64,000 nt of DNA from Methanothermus fervidus DSM 2088 (GCA_000166095.1 CP002278.1:1086001-1150000); one strand, 5' to 3'. Shown: positions 1 through 8,640, counted from the stretch's first letter. Translations and numbers: made by a program. Notes: a model not told the origin generated them from the letters alone.

Positions 1-952
1 GAGCTGCTTCTGTTTTACCTTCGCCTGTTGGTATCTTTATAAAGACGTTGTCTGAACTTTCAGAAGCTTCCTTTTGGAATCCTTTTAAACCATGAAATTC
101 ATGGCCTCTTGAAATTACTCGGGATTTTATTTTATTTATAAGTTCATTCTTAGAAATGAATTCCATGTCAAGTTCATAAAATCCAGATGAAAACCAATCT
201 GCTCTAATTAAGTTCCCTGTGATAAAAGCATAAATTTCTTTTATTTTTTTCTTTTTTGAAAGACTAGATTGATTGAGAATACTGTTTAGATTATCAATAA
301 TACCTTTCTCCTGAGATCCCCATGAAAAAGTGCATCTTAATAAATCGTAAGGACTCTTTGACGGCAAATTAAACTTAAATTTATAAGGACATGACTTATT
401 AAAAAATTCTTTATAATAATTTTTATATTGTTTAGCGAATTTCAATGTCTCTTTAAAAAATGTAGGAGGTTTTAAATCCCTAAACTTTTCACTTCCGTAA
501 ATATCATCATGAAGAAGTGTATGGTGTGTGAGTATTGAAAGTGTAATATAATCAACATCGTCGATTTTTGGCATTTCAAGATTATAAGTAAAGTAAACAG
601 AATATAATGGGTGATATGACTTCTGTTTCTTTAAAATTTTATCATTATAAAACTCAAGAGTCCCTTTTCCTATATCATGGAAAAACACTGCGAAAAATAA
701 GACATCTAAAAGTAATTGTTTTTCAATGTTGTGCCTTTTTGCAAATGAATCAAAAGTTTGACTATTATCATTTATAAATTTTTCCAGTGACTCCAGAGCT
801 TCTTTTGTATGCCCTTCAAGAGTGAATGACTTTTCATTATTGGTCTTTGCTATAAGATTTACTTCAAAAAAAGAGGGATCTATATTATATAATTCCTTAA
901 ATTTGGTTTTATGATTACTGACAAATTCCTTTAAGTCCATCATTTGCATCAT
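1..952 (-). CDS. cas3: Cas3 nuclease-helicase, N-terminal part, cut by window edge
   Basis: Effector nuclease-helicase of a type I CRISPR-Cas system, which unwinds and degrades DNA bound by Cascade. About 317 codons are visible and open to the left edge. The N-terminal HD nuclease domain shows H48, the FHDIGKG motif (H92, D93), H114 and the HH pair at 143-144; the helicase Walker A IPTGEGKTEAA is reached just at the edge (about residues 307-317). The start is ATG at 952, with other in-frame ATGs a few codons later and only a weak ribosome site. It is the last visible gene of a minus-strand operon cas6-cas8-cas7-cas5-cas3. Unlike the three genes before it, the visible part carries no frameshift. 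Whether the helicase half is intact cannot be seen. Confidence 0.9.
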   Translation of the reverse strand, partial: MMQMMDLKEFVSNHKTKFKELYNIDPSFFEVNLIAKTNNEKSFTLEGHTKEALESLEKFINDNSQTFDSFAKRHNIEKQLLLDVLFFAVFFHDIGKGTLEFYNDKILKKQKSYHPLYSVYFTYNLEMPKIDDVDYITLSILTHHTLLHDDIYGSEKFRDLKPPTFFKETLKFAKQYKNYYKEFFNKSCPYKFKFNLPSKSPYDLLRCTFSWGSQEKGIIDNLNSILNQSSLSKKKKIKEIYAFITGNLIRADWFSSGFYELDMEFISKNELINKIKSRVISRGHEFHGLKGFQKEASESSDNVFIKIPTGEGKTEAA

Positions 953-998
953 GAACCAACCTGAAATTTGATGGACTGCTCAGTATAAATTCATGGCA

Positions 999-1714
999 TC
1001 ATAAGAACTCTATGTTATAATGGTAGTCTTCGTCAAAGTAAAGATCCTTATTTCTGTTATATAATTTACATTGAAGACCTACAAACTCTACTATTTGGAC
1101 AAATTTAGTGGGTTTCCTAGGAATTACATTCTTATTAAAATTAAGATTGACTGAAATTATCCTAGGAGGGAATAAATTTGAATTGTCTGTTCTCAGAGGA
1201 CAATATCTAAACTCCATACCCTCTTCTAAGGTAAATACACTATGTACGATTGTGTCATTCTTTGGTTCCATGGTAATTTTTTTGGTTCTCTTATGATCAC
1301 CATCTCATCATCCATGCCAAGAGATGGAACTCTTGAAGGATACATCAAAAATTCCATCATCTTTTCCAAAAGATGGGAATCTTCTGCTGATACATAGATT
1401 AAATACTTACCTCTGTAAATTTTTTCGTGTTGGAGTATGTCTCTACCAGCTCCAGCAGACTTCCATTTTTTAAAAGTCCATGCATCATTGAATATAGAGT
1501 TTATATAAACAGGGATTATTCCAACCTGGACTTTATCAAGAAGTGCGTAATAGTCTCTCTCATTTTTACCCATGATATTTGTGAGCATGCCCACAACTTG
1601 CGTCTTTGTTGGAGCCAGGCATGTCAATTGGTAAATGGATGTCTGGGGCATCCTAAAAGAATTAATAAGGCCCTCAACAATGAATCTTACTGCCTCCATT
1701 TTAACACCAATCAT
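999..1714 (-). pseudogene. cas5: Cas5 (Cas5t-like), frameshifted
   Basis: Cas5 is the Cascade subunit that caps the 5' handle of the crRNA. Two overlapping frames together give a product of normal Cas5 length (about 240 residues). The first, from ATG 1714 (overlapping the cas7 stop as ATGA), encodes the RAMP fold start with MEAVRFIVEG and ends at 1226. The second frame carries the C-terminal part to 999. They join at a run of seven A (minus strand; T7 at 1277-1283), in codons CCA AAA AAA TTA. One extra A, or a -1 ribosomal slip, restores the reading EPKKITMEPK. A AAA AAA is an ideal -1 slippery heptamer, so recoding is possible; decay is equally possible because cas7 and cas8 are also broken. 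Confidence 0.75.
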
Positions 1715-2621
1715 ACCCAACCTTTTATATTGTCAAGGGCTTTGTTAACAGAAGTTACATTTTCTTTAAATTCAGATTTTATCTCCTCTTCATTACTGAA
1801 TATACCAGATCTTATGCCAATATAGTACTCAGCTATTATATCTTCAAATTCATCGATGACTTCCTTGATAGGACTGATGTCAATACCACCATCTTCATTT
1901 ACGTTGAGAGCATTGAGGAAAATAGGCGTGCCTGCTTTTTGCCTTGTAACAACTACAAACTTTGGTGTTAAATCATCAAGAAGCCTTGCTCTTTTTGCTC
2001 CTCCATCAATACTTTTAAGTGCATCTACCAGATACGCCACCCTCCTCTTTTTTCATCAGGGTCAATAACAGTATCAATCTCATAACTAAGTTCATCGACA
2101 GTGGATCCTATTGCATCCATATCTATTACAATTGTCCCCTTCATGAAGTTGAAGGTGTTTATTTCAACTTTAACAAAGTCTCCACCTTCCTGACCTTCTT
2201 TTTTTCTCGTTAAGAGATCATTGTATCCATTCCATGGGAATATACTTATAAGAGGAGAGACCTTTACTGGTGACCACCTTCTAAGAGCCATTGTGTTAGA
2301 ACCTTTAACAGCTTCCATGAAGCCAAATAAATCCAGATCAGGGTGATTCTTCAGTATTTCATTATACCTACTCTTATCTTTGCTTTTAGATTCTATTATA
2401 TACTCTCCATTCTTATCTACTTTTGTAAGTTTCATTCCAAGCTGATTCATTGTCTCTTTGAGGTAGTATCTTAGTGCTTGCCCAGAAACATAGGGGTAAT
2501 AGTTCCCCTTATTATCCTGAACTTTTTTTAAGATCACCATGTTTCCAGGATTTTCACTACTGTTGAGGTTATCTATGTTAACCTTAGTTATGTACCCTAT
2601 ATTTACAAATGTCCTATTCAT
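1711..2621 (-). pseudogene. cas7: Cas7 (Cst2/DevR-like), frameshifted
   Basis: Backbone subunit of type I-B Cascade, which polymerises along the crRNA spacer. The start is ATG 2621 behind a strong GGAGGGG ribosome site, one base after the cas8 stop. The N-terminal frame begins MNRTFVNIGYITKVNIDNLNS and holds the ALRRWSPVKVSPLIS segment typical of the family. It stops at 2025 after DPDEKRGGWRIW. The remaining 105 residues (AYLVDALKSIDGGAKRARL onward) continue in another frame to 1711. The switch lies at a run of six A (T6 at 2048-2053). A seventh A would give DPDEKKRRVAYLVDAL, a smooth Cas7 reading of about 303 residues. In the genome as given the gene makes a truncated protein unless ribosomes slip. 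Confidence 0.8.
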
Positions 2622-2622
2622 T

Positions 2623-4300
2623 TTAATCCCCTCCTTTTTTCTTTGCGTATTTAGTGGATAGGTATTTTTGTATAGCATAAATAGCAAGATAATTCCTTAT
2701 TAAATTTATACTGTTTTCTTTTGTATCCATTAATATCTCTTGAATCAAATCACTGTATCTTTTGTCAGTCCCTTCTACTCGAGAGTTCCAGACTGCTCCC
2801 GCATCTTCTTTTAATATTTCGTATTCAAGGTTTTTGAAGAACTCACTAAGTCTTTCAAAATTTCCTATTTCTCTAATAGAATATAAAACATCTTTTTTAT
2901 CGTATTGAGCTGCGAAATATCCAATCCTGTTTCCGACAAGCCGACACACATTATGCAATTCCTTAATATCAGACATTCCAATTACCTCCAAATATTTTGT
3001 AAGAAATTTATAAAGAAGGAATGAGTTAATACTAGAAGGATTATTTTGTGAAAGATTATAAAAAGACAAGTCGCTCAAAACAGAGTCTATAGGGAGTCCG
3101 AAGAGGATCCTTCTTGAAATTTCTTCTCTGGGTAAATTCTTCATTTCATATTTGTTTATACCTTTATAATACGAATAATTCATTAGTAAATTTAAGAAAG
3201 GAGTACTAGATTCGTTTCTTAAATTTTTAATGCTGTCAAAAAATTGTGATATGTACGAAAGCTTGTTGTAAACCTTTAAATCATCCACGCCCCGGGTGGT
3301 AACAACAAAATAATATATGGAGAGATAAGCAAGTTCATCCCTGTCAATTATTTTTTCCTTAATTTTATGAATTAGAAGGAGTAATCTTGAATAAGGACCG
3401 CTTGTAACAAAATCTCCGCGTTTTAGAAAGTTTGTCTTTTTTGAAGATTCCTCAAGATAATCCTCAGGAATCATCAGAATCTTCTTTATATTATATAAAA
3501 AGCGGAGGGAAGGAGCCGATATCAGGAATACATTGTTATCAACAAAATAATTATTTAATAGACCATACTTGTAAATAAGATCACACATAAAACAAACTAT
3601 AATATCTTTTTTTGACCTTAAATCTCTAAAAGATGGCCTTTTGACACCCCCCTCCTACACCAAAGTCAAATATCAAATTGGTAGATTTTATTGAAAAAGA
3701 CATTTTTTTGCCGTTATCGTCTATATACTTTGAATACTTATTTCCACAGAAAAAACATTTGTCTCCTGCCAGAATTTTTTTAATTTTTGATGAAATAGAT
3801 TCTCCAAGTCTTTTTGGTTCCAAGTATATCATTACCATATTCTTTTCACCATACTGAAGCTTGCCACTTACCTTCCCTTCAAAATTACTTTTAGCCTTGG
3901 TCTCTTCATTTTTGAGGGCTTCGAGCTTTTCCTTTGATACTTCCATTCTAGGTAAAAGATTGTTTGTACGCTCAGATCTCTGTAAATATGGTTTAACATT
4001 AAGTTTTGGTGCTATAATGACCTTATCATTTTTTGGATCATAATAAGGTTTGTAATTTTTGGTTTCCTCAAATGCCTTGGAGTAATAAATACTTCTTAAA
4101 ATAAAATAGACATCTTCCAATTCCTTAAATGATCCATGGAAGATAATTTTATTATCTAAGAGTTTAAATTCGGAATCCCCATATTTCACGGTGTAATCAT
4201 CAATATTTTTGAATCTTTCGTCTTTTTTAATATTTAAAAAGATATTCACGAGCCCATTATCGTAAAGAAAATCCCTTTTCTCAAAACTTATTTTGATCAT
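2623..4300 (-). pseudogene. cst1: Cas8/Cst1 CXXC-CXXC large subunit, frameshifted
   Basis: Large subunit of type I-B (Tneap) Cascade, which recognises the PAM. The start at 4300 overlaps the cas6 stop by four bases (ATGA). The first frame has 224 residues, with the first CxxC in DKCFFCGNKY, and ends at 3626. The rest is in another frame: IIVCFMCDLIY carries the second CxxC and reading continues to 2623. The two halves join at six G (C6 at 3647-3652). Removing one G gives GVGGGVKRPSFRDLRSKK, restoring a protein of about 555 residues with both CxxC pairs, which is the layout of the Cst1 family. The shift has opposite sign to those in cas7 and cas5. Confidence 0.75.
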
Positions 4301-5013
4301 TTTATACTCCCCACTGTATTTAGCATTCCAAATCCCAGTGAATTCTTCTCACCAATGCCACAATCTAATATAAACCTATAAAATCTTTTGTTGTCCATAT
4401 TAAACTTTTCAAGATTCTTCCAGAGCGTCCCTATGACAATGAACATTTTACCTGCCCTTTTAAGTCTAACAGCAACCTCTCGAGCGTATTTAACCCTGTC
4501 AAAAATGTTTCCATCGAAATAATAATCACCATCATGAAAAGCATTATACTTTTTCAAGGCATTTTCTTTCAATCTTTCCATAAAAAATGAAAGGTCACAT
4601 GATTTTTTCATCGAAAAATAGATATTTTTCCTATTATTTTTATACAATACTACTGGCGTGCTCGTTATAAATTGTCTTCCAAATCGGGTTTTAAAAAGAC
4701 TCACAGATTCCAACTCAATTGGGATCTTTCCTAAATAATATGATTCATTTCTTTTAATTTCCTTTTTAATCGTTTTCAAAAGCCTAGGCGCTGGTGAAGA
4801 AATTATTAAATTTTTAGTTTCTCCTCTCTTAAAATTACTTATTGGGAAAATATTTGAAAAACAAAAATATTTGAAGCCTCTTCTGTTATGGTAACTTTCA
4901 AATTTAGAACTTCTCTTTAAAAATGAGTAAATAAATCCCTGAATAGTATAATTATTGACTGAGGTGTATCCAAAATCTTTCTTTGGTTTAAACTTGATAA
5001 GTAGTCTCATCAT
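4297..5013 (-). CDS. cas6: Cas6 CRISPR RNA endonuclease
   Basis: Processes the CRISPR transcript by cutting inside each repeat. The 238 residues show the RAMP-type N-terminal strand (RLLIKFKPKK) and the C-terminal glycine-rich loop GIGEKNSLGFGML that defines Cas6. It is the first gene of the cas operon. The start is one of two adjacent ATGs (5013 or 5010) and the stop overlaps cas8. No frameshift is seen. The family's catalytic His is usually near residue 40; H42 in SYHNRRG is a candidate. A second, decayed copy of part of this gene (roughly residues 20-70) lies at 27399-27525. No CRISPR array is present in the 220 bases upstream. Confidence 0.88.
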   Translation of the reverse strand: MMRLLIKFKPKKDFGYTSVNNYTIQGFIYSFLKRSSKFESYHNRRGFKYFCFSNIFPISNFKRGETKNLIISSPAPRLLKTIKKEIKRNESYYLGKIPIELESVSLFKTRFGRQFITSTPVVLYKNNRKNIYFSMKKSCDLSFFMERLKENALKKYNAFHDGDYYFDGNIFDRVKYAREVAVRLKRAGKMFIVIGTLWKNLEKFNMDNKRFYRFILDCGIGEKNSLGFGMLNTVGSIK

Positions 5014-5237
5014 TCAACCTTTATTTATAATAAAAAAATAATACTTAACTTCTTGTATATAAAAGTTATCATTTTTTAATTACCTTGTATTAATGTTAAG
5101 ATATTTATTTAAGTTCGTTAGATTAAACTCTGATTTTGTGTTGTGGGTCAGTTAAATGTTTATATCATTCTGTTTCCTGAATACCGTAGATAGGTTTGTG
5201 CGAAGTCATAATATAATACTGCATATGTTTCCATTAT
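5014..5237. other. Intergenic region upstream of cas6
   Basis: AT-rich spacer of 224 bases between cas6 and the phospholipase-like gene, both on the minus strand. It must hold the cas operon promoter. I see no repeat array, leader-like duplication or RNA motif in it. Confidence 0.5.
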
Positions 5238-5981
5238 TTAGAATCTCCTTCTAACAACTAACACAGTAATTAAAATTAGAAGCATGCCAATTAATATTCC
5301 ATGTATAGACGTTATTTTAGTTTCTCCTGAAGTATTATATTTCGTTTCTTTTAAATATGGATTAGCTTTATTTGGAACGTCTGTTTCTTTTAAACTATTA
5401 AGCACTGCAGAATATGCAACTGATGCAGCCTTATCAAAATGCTTCTCCACTATACTAGGATCTCTAGTCTTTAACCACTTATACCAATCATTCTTTTCGT
5501 TTTTCGCTGTTGACATCAAAGTATAGAGATCTCCTGGAATATACTTGATCTGTGGTGTATAACCAATAACTTGAGACTCATACATCTCATGATCTTTTTT
5601 TGACTCTTTAGCTATATTATGTGGAGCACAGAAAGAATCAGATATATAGTGAGTTGCAACTCCAAAGCAATAACTTGCATACTTGTAATTTCTTTTCTTC
5701 CAAGCATCTTTGCCTTTATTAAGCCATTTCTTAGCTTCATAATAAGCTGGAGGGAAATGGTGTTTTTTGAAGTCCTTAAATTTTAAGTCAGGGGCTGTTG
5801 AACCCTCCTTCATAGCTTCGAGGTCAATTTTGCTTTGATATTCAGAAGGTAGGTTGTTGTAGATCAATTCAACTATGTAGCGATGAGATTCTTCTTTCCA
5901 TCCATAGGTAAAGCTAAATGTAAATGGCAAAGACAGAACTAAAGCTAGTAGGAGGTATTTCTTGATGTTCAAGAAGCTCAC
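5238..5981 (-). CDS. Secreted, membrane-anchored zinc-dependent phospholipase C-like protein
   Basis: Resembles the zinc-dependent phospholipase C / S1-P1 nuclease fold, a helical hydrolase with a three-zinc site. Visible features in order are a signal peptide (about residues 1-26), W28 and H33 of the mature N-terminus, GSTAPD near 61, HHF near 74, GVATHYISDSFCAPHN near 107-122 (the strongest match to the family's zinc ligands), HEMYE near 130, and a C-terminal transmembrane helix followed by RRRF. The enzyme would sit outside the cell, tethered at its C-terminus. The substrate is unknown. The start is GTG 5981 or the TTG 12 bases later; a GGAG site lies just upstream. It stands alone between the cas operon and the 32-bp repeat at 6042. 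Confidence 0.75.
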   Translation of the reverse strand: MSFLNIKKYLLLALVLSLPFTFSFTYGWKEESHRYIVELIYNNLPSEYQSKIDLEAMKEGSTAPDLKFKDFKKHHFPPAYYEAKKWLNKGKDAWKKRNYKYASYCFGVATHYISDSFCAPHNIAKESKKDHEMYESQVIGYTPQIKYIPGDLYTLMSTAKNEKNDWYKWLKTRDPSIVEKHFDKAASVAYSAVLNSLKETDVPNKANPYLKETKYNTSGETKITSIHGILIGMLLILITVLVVRRRF

Positions 5982-6041
5982 ATCTCCATACTTTAGTCTA
6001 TGAATGCCTTGTCTTACACGCTTATAAGTCTATCTCTATTT

Positions 6042-6073
6042 CACTTATAACTTATAAGTTATAACTTATAACT
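6042..6073. repeat. 32-bp CTTATAA heptamer repeat, copy 1
   Basis: CA followed by four heptamers, CTTATAA twice, GTTATAA, CTTATAA, then CT. The core TTATAACTTATAAGTTATAA is a perfect 20-bp palindrome. Exact copies lie at 12005-12036 and 50445-50476. This one is between the divergent phospholipase-like gene and cobT, about 115 bases before the cobT start. The period of 7 bp and the palindrome suggest a protein-binding site; no regulator is identified. Confidence 0.9.
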
Positions 6074-6188
6074 ATCCCTTCCCTCAATTCTCTCTAGCTA
6101 TTACACTTGAAATTTACCCCTCTCTCTCAAAAAGATATTTTTTAGAAAAATAAAAATTTATTTATTAGATTCTTTTGGAGGCATGGTC

Positions 6189-7262
6189 ATGCAAGAAATA
6201 AATTCTCTAAAAAATACAGAAAGATCTTTAAATTATTTAGATGAAATAAAAGATAAAGATTTTCTATTTACTTGTGTTATTGCTACAACTGAAACATCAT
6301 GCATTCCTGGAATAACTGGAGCAGGTGCAACACCTGAATTAACAAAATATACGCCAGCTCTTGACACAGAATTGGTAGTTTGTGGCAAACCATTAAGCAT
6401 GTCAGAAATTCCCCAAACTGTTGTTGAAGGTTCTTCAACACCCACACCTGCGGTTATAACAAGAGCAGTAGTTGAACTTTTGGATATCCCTTTTTTAGTA
6501 GTAGATGCTGGAGCAGAAATAAAACCAAAAATACCTTATATCGAATTAAATGATAAACCTGGAAAAGATATAAGAACAGGTAAAGCCGTTGATAAACCTC
6601 GCTCAATTTATGAAAAAGGTAAAATATTGGGAAAGTTTTTATCAAAAATAACAGAATATTTAATAATTGGGGAAAGCACACCTGCTGGCACAACAACTGC
6701 TCTTGGAGTATTAACTGCTTTGGGATATAATGCTAGCTTTAAAGTTAGTGCAAGTTTACCAGAAAATCCTCATGGATTAAAGAGAAAAGTAGTGATGGAA
6801 GGATTAAAAAATGCAAATATAGAACCTGGCAATATTGATGATCCATTTGACGCTGTTAAAGCTGTTGGAGATCCAATGATACCCGCTGTTGCTGGAATAT
6901 GCGCTGGATTTAAAAATTATATAACACTTGCTGGTGGAACACAAATGCCAGCAGTTTGTGCATTATTAAAAGAAGTAGAAAACTTTAATTTTTCTAAATT
7001 AGCTATAGCAACCACAGTTTTCGTTGTGAAGGATGAAAGTTCTGATATTTTAAATATAGTTGAGCAAATTGGTGATATACCTGTATATTATGTTGATCCT
7101 CATTTTGAAAAATCAAATCATGAAGGTTTAAAAAGATATATGGAAGGGCATGTGAAGGAAGGCGTAGGTGCTGGAGGGGCAATGTTTGCTGCAGTGTTAA
7201 AAGGTATTACTACCGATGAATTAAGAAAAGAAATTGAGAAAGTCTGTACAGTTGTTTTTTAG
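6189..7262 (+). CDS. cobT: Archaeal CobT-like nicotinate-nucleotide--dimethylbenzimidazole phosphoribosyltransferase
   Basis: Activates the lower-ligand base for cobamide (vitamin B12) assembly by transferring phosphoribose from nicotinate mononucleotide. The protein is about 357 residues, typical of the archaeal branch (MJ1598-like). Family motifs include VEGSSTPTPAVITRAV near 80, GESTPAGTTTALGVLTALGY near 160-180 and LAGGTQMPAVCALLK near 250. GGAGGC ends only one base before the ATG at 6183, so the second ATG (6189, spacing 7) is the better start. The leader (6097-6188), including the TTACACTTGAAATTTACC block and GGAGGCAT-GTCATG, resembles that of mptD at 12103, and both genes have the 32-bp heptamer repeat upstream, which hints at shared control. 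Confidence 0.85.
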   Translation: MQEINSLKNTERSLNYLDEIKDKDFLFTCVIATTETSCIPGITGAGATPELTKYTPALDTELVVCGKPLSMSEIPQTVVEGSSTPTPAVITRAVVELLDIPFLVVDAGAEIKPKIPYIELNDKPGKDIRTGKAVDKPRSIYEKGKILGKFLSKITEYLIIGESTPAGTTTALGVLTALGYNASFKVSASLPENPHGLKRKVVMEGLKNANIEPGNIDDPFDAVKAVGDPMIPAVAGICAGFKNYITLAGGTQMPAVCALLKEVENFNFSKLAIATTVFVVKDESSDILNIVEQIGDIPVYYVDPHFEKSNHEGLKRYMEGHVKEGVGAGGAMFAAVLKGITTDELRKEIEKVCTVVF

Positions 7263-7314
7263 TTTACCTTTCAACCCTAAAATAGTCTGATTATTTTTTC
7301 ATTTTTTATTTTTA

Positions 7315-7472
7315 GTATATATAAGTTTTCTTAATTTATAGAGTATTTTTTGAGAGAGAAAGAAGGAGTAAGAGAGAGTTTGTATATATTTTTTAAAACA
7401 AGTGTTATTTTTGTACTTCATCTATATAAATACTTTCCTATTTTTTTCATCCCTGATAGGGTGGAAACCTGT
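7315..7472 (-). mobile_element. Left-end relic of the TnpB element
   Basis: About 158 bases closely matching the left end of the TnpB element at 9640-9781: TTTATAGAGTATTTTTTGAG, a GAGAGAAAGAAGGAGTAAGAG tract, GTACTTCATCTATATAAATA and CCCTGATAGGGTGGAAACCT. The tnpB gene and right end are absent. It sits directly after cobT. Reading frames across it are chance. In this copy the terminal hairpin CCCT-GAT-AGGG is perfect, whereas the other copies carry AGAG. Confidence 0.8.
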
Positions 7473-7522
7473 TTTTTGATTGCTATTTTTTTTATTTCTA
7501 GAAAAATAAAAATTCTTAGAGA

Positions 7523-7577
7523 TGGCTCAGACAAGGCTGAATTCATCACTTATCAGAATAGTTCCTCATCATTGCCA
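7523..7577 (-). ncRNA. C/D-box methylation guide sRNA
   Basis: On the minus strand the order is TGGC, A, box C ATGATGA (7566-7572), a 9-nt guide, box D' CTGA (7553-7556), spacer TAA, box C' GTGATGA (7543-7549), a 12-nt guide ATTCAGCCTTGT, box D CTGA (7527-7530), GCCA. TGGC and GCCA form the terminal stem. All four boxes match the archaeal consensus, with normal spacing. From memory, the D guide pairs with the conserved archaeal 16S segment GCAAGGCUGAA over ten Watson-Crick pairs plus a G-U. The fifth-nucleotide rule then places the 2'-O-methyl on the first G of AAGG, near E. coli position 902. The protein partners Nop5 and fibrillarin are encoded at 20812-22553. Confidence 0.88.
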
Positions 7578-7582
7578 AAACA

Positions 7583-8065
7583 TTAGACCCATTTAACTTC
7601 AGGAGTTATGAAGACAAAATTTTGAGAGAATGCTGGATCATAATATTCATATTTATCCCCAGTTCCAAACACTTCACATATGGATTTTCTAACATTGTAG
7701 TTTATCCTGTCTCCCAGCGATCGGAGAGAATGATTATTAAACAATCTATTTACATGCGCATAAACTTGTAGTTCAATTTCAAATTTCTTATATCTTTCAT
7801 TATAACCTTTAAATTTATATTCTATTTTAATTATTTTGGTTGCAGACGGAGATAATAATTCTGGTTTAAATTCAGTATAATTATCAAATGAAATTGTAGG
7901 ATATACTGCATAATTGTTCATTGTTGTTGCAAGGTTTGCACCAGATCTTGCGGCGCATAAAGCAACTGATAATTCATGTTCACGCTGCACCACAGAAAAA
8001 AGTGAATATGAGAAAATCAACAAAACTACGGCTATAAATGAATATTCAATAATCACAGAACTCAT
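7583..8065 (-). CDS. Pilin-like membrane-anchored protein
   Basis: The 160-residue protein starts with a short polar stretch and one hydrophobic helix (IIEYSFIAVVLLIFSYSLFSVV), followed by REHELSVALCAARSGANLA. This is the layout of archaeal type IV pilin-like or minor pilin proteins, though no classical class III cleavage site is obvious. The rest is a hydrophilic extracellular domain without a motif I recognise. It begins inside the end of the upstream pilin-like gene (4-base overlap) and probably forms a unit with it. The 3' end lies a few bases from the C/D sRNA on the same strand. Because the upstream gene has lost its start to a transposon, its own transcription may now depend on the element. 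Confidence 0.6.
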   Translation of the reverse strand: MSSVIIEYSFIAVVLLIFSYSLFSVVQREHELSVALCAARSGANLATTMNNYAVYPTISFDNYTEFKPELLSPSATKIIKIEYKFKGYNERYKKFEIELQVYAHVNRLFNNHSLRSLGDRINYNVRKSICEVFGTGDKYEYYDPAFSQNFVFITPEVKWV

Positions 8066-8464
8066 TGCATCACAACCCTAACTTTGTTATTCTCATTCTC
8101 AAAGAGATATTCTTTATTTGCATACAATTCTACATTATCTACAGGCACAAAAATAGTACTTTTGCATTTTAAATTCCCGCAAACACAGTATACTTCATCT
8201 TCCTTTATGTAAATATTGTATTGGCAATTGCAAATGGATTTTGGTAGTGAAAGATATACTTTATGTCCGTTACCTCCACTATAGGACAAAATTATGGAAT
8301 TAGATATGTTATCTGTTAAAGATCTCATTGCATATACTTTATTTTCGTTATTAGCATTGTCGATTTCATTATTTATTAATTGTACTAATAAAATCACTAC
8401 AAATAGAAATAAAAGTGAAGTGATGATTATATCAAATGCTAAGTAACCTTTTTCATCCGTTTTT
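8062..8464 (-). pseudogene. Pilin-like gene that lost its 5' end to the TnpB element
   Basis: Reading back from the stop at 8062, the open frame continues upstream of the GTG at 8397 through KTDEKGYLAFDIIITSLLFLFVVILLV to the edge of the TnpB element at about 8465, where no start codon exists in frame. KG followed by YLAF and a hydrophobic helix is the form of an archaeal class III (prepilin peptidase) signal, so the natural protein should begin a few residues before KTDEKG. The insertion removed the start codon and the ribosome site. The rest (about 134 codons) is open and includes several Cys (CNCQ, CVCGNLKC). Initiation at GTG 8397 would fall inside the membrane helix and is unlikely to give a functional pilin. 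Confidence 0.7.
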
Positions 8465-8467
8465 GAG

Positions 8468-8640
8468 CTACCCCCTACGGAGCTTCCTGCTTCATAGAGA
8501 AAACTTGCCCAGAGACTATATCCTTACAGGAGATAGTTCTGAGTAGAGGTTTTCTCTCAGGCAGGCTATCAGGACTACCCCATTCCCTCAACAATATTCT
8601 ACACGCTGATATATAATCTCTTAGTTTATTCTTATAGGTT
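8468..8640 (-). ncRNA. Putative omega-RNA scaffold region at the tnpB 3' end
   Basis: TnpB guide RNAs normally come from the 3' end of tnpB and the right end. Here a stem-loop lies at about 8513-8541: on the plus strand ACTATATCC, loop TTACA, GGAGATAGT. Relics at 25447 and 31394 keep this hairpin although the coding frame is gone; flanking pairs differ in a compensated way (A-G-A/T-C-T here, A-A-A/T-T-T at 25.5 kb). RNA expression is inferred, not shown. Confidence 0.4.

Noticed and set aside
2040-2060. cas7 break as a classic -1 slippery site
   Set aside because: The heptamer is A AAA AGA, which allows only the P-site tRNA to re-pair well; a plain indel is more likely.
5014-5237. CRISPR leader or array upstream of cas6
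   Set aside because: No repeated units are present in this spacer or anywhere else in the window.
6042-6073. 32-bp heptamer repeat as a replication origin box
   Set aside because: It does not resemble archaeal origin recognition boxes, no cdc6/orc gene is nearby and the copies are far apart.
7445-7472. ATCCCTGATAGGGTGGAAAC looks like an archaeal CRISPR repeat with a small hairpin
   Set aside because: It occurs once per TnpB-element left end, never as an array with spacers, and is part of the conserved element terminus.
7350-7586. Plus-strand open frame of 78 codons
   Set aside because: It crosses an element relic and the antisense strand of the C/D sRNA, with low-complexity content.
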